This document shows, in pieces, positions 62,466-64,000 of a stretch of DNA of 64,000 bases. The position numbers and the translations under genes are program-made. How positions within the stretch are numbered: the first letter of the stretch is position 1; each line of letters begins with the position of its first letter. A model generated the notes under the pieces. That model saw only the letters and a program-made list of their open reading frames with translations. It did not search any database and was not told where the DNA came from. The stretch is from Ferroplasma acidarmanus Fer1 (GTDB lineage Archaea; Thermoplasmatota; Thermoplasmata; Thermoplasmatales; Thermoplasmataceae), in assembly GCF_000152265.2 (NCBI RefSeq), contig NC_021592.1, forward strand, positions 1,426,001 through 1,490,000, given 5' to 3'.

Positions 62466-64000
62466 TTAATTCCCTTTGTAATCCGGTTTTCTTTTCTCAA
62501 GGAATGCCTTAACGCCCTCTTTCATGTCGTTTCCTGCATATAGCATGCCCATTGAAAGTGCTTCTTCATCAAGATTAATTGTTGCTGTATTATATATAAG
62601 GCGCTTGGCTACATAAACGGATGCAGGCGATATCTTCTCTGAAAGGTCTTTAGCAAGTTTCATTGTATTTTCTTCCAGCTCTTCTTTAAATAGTCTTGTA
62701 ATTATTCCGTATTCATATGCCTTTTCACCGCTAATCCTCTCGCAGGTCAATATCATGTCCATTGCCCTGGAAATTCCTATAAGGTTTGGCAGCCTCTGGC
62801 TTCCTCCGTATCCAGGTATAAGTCCAAGGGATGTCTCGGGGAATCCTATTACCGAATCCGGCAAAGACGTTCTTATGTCGCATGCAAGTGACAGTTCAAA
62901 GCCACCTCCAAGGACATATCCACGCAGCTGTGCAATGAAAATCTTATTCATCCTGGTAATTCTGTCGAATATGCTTTCCCCTGTATTTGATATTTTCATA
63001 AACATATATGGATTGCTTATAAACTGTGACAGGTCTGCTCCTGCAGAGAACGCCCTTTCATTTCCTTTTATTACTACCACATTTACATCATTGGCTTCTT
63101 CTATGGCATCAAGTTGTTTGTCCAGTGCCTTCAGGAGCTCAAAGCTCATTAAATTATTTTTCCCATTTTTAATTGTGATCACACCAACCTTGCCATCTTT
63201 GCTATAATCAAGAATCCCTGATTTTTCTTCCTTTTTCACTTCAACAGGTTTTTTATTGAAAGACTCCTTCATTTTATGGGACTCTATAGTTTTTGATGGC
63301 TTAAAAACCTCTATTTTATACTGTTTGTAAAGGTTATTAAGTGTCTCAAGCACCTCATCGTTGCTCAATCCATTTGCCACGGTGATTGGCCCGAATGGCC
63401 TGTTTAGCCCGTATTTTACTCCAATTTCTATATCGTCAGGTACTGCAACCCCGTCTTCTATAAGCTTTGTAGCTTCGTTGATTTCCAGGGCAAACATATC
63501 CATAAGGCTAATTTTTTCGCTTTCGTTGGCATCCGGGATAATAGCTTTTCCATTTTCCCATTTGTATATGCCACTGCCTGTTTTAAGCCCGAGATGCTTT
63601 GCCTCTATGAAACTATCAAAGGCATGGCATTTTCCATAATCCGGAGACAGCTCTTTTCCATAATACTGGAGAGAATCAACAACTGTATCCAGGCCTACAT
63701 AGTCGAACAGCTGGTAGGGACCCATGGGCAGCCCCTGGGATTTAAAGTATTTGTCAATTGCCTCAGGGCGGTCTATTTTATTGCCATATGCATTGCAGAG
63801 TAATAGCATCTCGGGGGCAGATATTCTGTTGACAACAAATCCTGCTTCATCCTTAAGGACTTTTATGGGCTTTTTCCCTATTTTTCCAGCCAGTTCATAT
63901 ATCTCTTCAACGTATTCCATGGAAGTTTTATCTCCCTTTATTACCTCAACAAGCTTCATGAGTATCGGCGGATTAAAGAAATGCATTCCAACAAGCCTTT
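62466..64000 (-). CDS. 3-Hydroxyacyl-CoA dehydrogenase/enoyl-CoA hydratase fusion (5' part outside)
   Basis: The visible 510 or so residues begin within the dehydrogenase: RLVGMHFFNPP at the right edge is the conserved segment after the NAD domain, followed by the 3HCDH C-terminal domains (AGFVVNRI, FDYVGLD). A linker rich in Lys near the middle leads to a crotonase domain with RAFSAGADLSQF, YVLGGGFELSLACDIR (oxyanion hole) and GFPETSLGLIPGYGGSQRLP with the catalytic Glu pair. It works in fatty acid beta-oxidation or crotonyl-CoA conversion. The N-terminal NAD motif lies beyond the window. Confidence 0.93.
   Translation of the reverse strand, partial: RLVGMHFFNPPILMKLVEVIKGDKTSMEYVEEIYELAGKIGKKPIKVLKDEAGFVVNRISAPEMLLLCNAYGNKIDRPEAIDKYFKSQGLPMGPYQLFDYVGLDTVVDSLQYYGKELSPDYGKCHAFDSFIEAKHLGLKTGSGIYKWENGKAIIPDANESEKISLMDMFALEINEATKLIEDGVAVPDDIEIGVKYGLNRPFGPITVANGLSNDEVLETLNNLYKQYKIEVFKPSKTIESHKMKESFNKKPVEVKKEEKSGILDYSKDGKVGVITIKNGKNNLMSFELLKALDKQLDAIEEANDVNVVVIKGNERAFSAGADLSQFISNPYMFMKISNTGESIFDRITRMNKIFIAQLRGYVLGGGFELSLACDIRTSLPDSVIGFPETSLGLIPGYGGSQRLPNLIGISRAMDMILTCERISGEKAYEYGIITRLFKEELEENTMKLAKDLSEKISPASVYVAKRLIYNTATINLDEEALSMGMLYAGNDMKEGVKAFLEKRKPDYKGN

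Noticed and set aside
1-64000. CRISPR arrays or Cas genes.
   Set aside because: No series of regularly spaced direct repeats and no Cas-like protein was seen on either strand.

Overview
The window is a dense stretch of AT-rich archaeal chromosome. It carries archaeal information-processing genes: Rpo7, Spt4, S24e, S27ae, L15e, RPA, RfcL, family B DNA polymerase, Pop5 and GTP-dependent dephospho-CoA kinase. Many genes have a TATA-like box about 25 nt before the start codon and no ribosome-binding site, which suggests leaderless mRNAs. A plasma-membrane-type proton P-ATPase, an ESCRT-III/Vps4 pair, the LysW carrier pathway and a GH15 + OtsA + OtsB trehalose set together point to the Thermoplasmatales, with a Ferroplasma/Acidiplasma-like acidophile most likely. 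This placement is inferred from gene content; no 16S rRNA gene is present.

Layout. 1-3.2 kb: a truncated gene, a rubrerythrin-like protein, a Nudix hydrolase and an amino-acid permease. 3.2-9.7 kb: split glycine decarboxylase (gcvPA-gcvPB) running into an RPA single-strand-binding cluster, then small proteins. 9.7-11.4 kb (minus): rpo7-spt4-dPCK-rps24e-rps27ae. 11.7-16.5 kb: asnS-hemE, an ISH3-like insertion sequence with exact ends and a 5-bp target duplication, then hemH. 16.6-25.5 kb: an EF-Tu-like protein without a working G domain, scpB-purD, a nucleobase permease, a Dcd/dUTPase-fold enzyme, nadM, polB and an MFS transporter. 25.6-34 kb: pheS, a PIN-ATPase-KH protein, DUF302, a flippase, a tRNA-binding domain protein, rfcL, pop5, rpl15e and tRNA-Ser(UGA).

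34.1-39.8 kb: an unknown acidic protein, rimI, then the cell-remodelling locus: ESCRT-III-like protein, a membrane-anchored winged-helix protein, a membrane SHOCT protein, an MIT-AAA Vps4-type ATPase, an overlapping unknown gene and a glycosyltransferase-fold protein lacking its DxD motif. 39.9-42.6 kb: an N-acyltransferase converging on an M20 hydrolase/N-acylamino-acid racemase pair, a plausible D- to L-amino acid conversion cassette. 42.7-46.6 kb: trehalase-like GH15, OtsA, OtsB. 46.7-51.9 kb: an epimerase-like protein, MFS transporter, H+-ATPase and isochorismatase-fold protein.

51.9-54.8 kb is accessory: a ParA-type ATPase with a small partner, a strong palindrome and an intact IS110-family element. 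54.9-56.1 kb: an atypical SDR and a cupin. 56.1-61.7 kb: a long regulatory region followed by the tightly overlapping lysW-Y-Z-J-X-K operon. The window ends with an unknown protein and a 3-hydroxyacyl-CoA dehydrogenase/enoyl-CoA hydratase fusion cut by the right edge.

The observations most worth following are the ESCRT-III/Vps4 neighbourhood, a near-identical 22-nt palindromic motif just downstream of the transposase gene in two unrelated insertion sequences, several enzyme-fold proteins that have lost hallmark catalytic residues, and the amino-acid racemization cassette.
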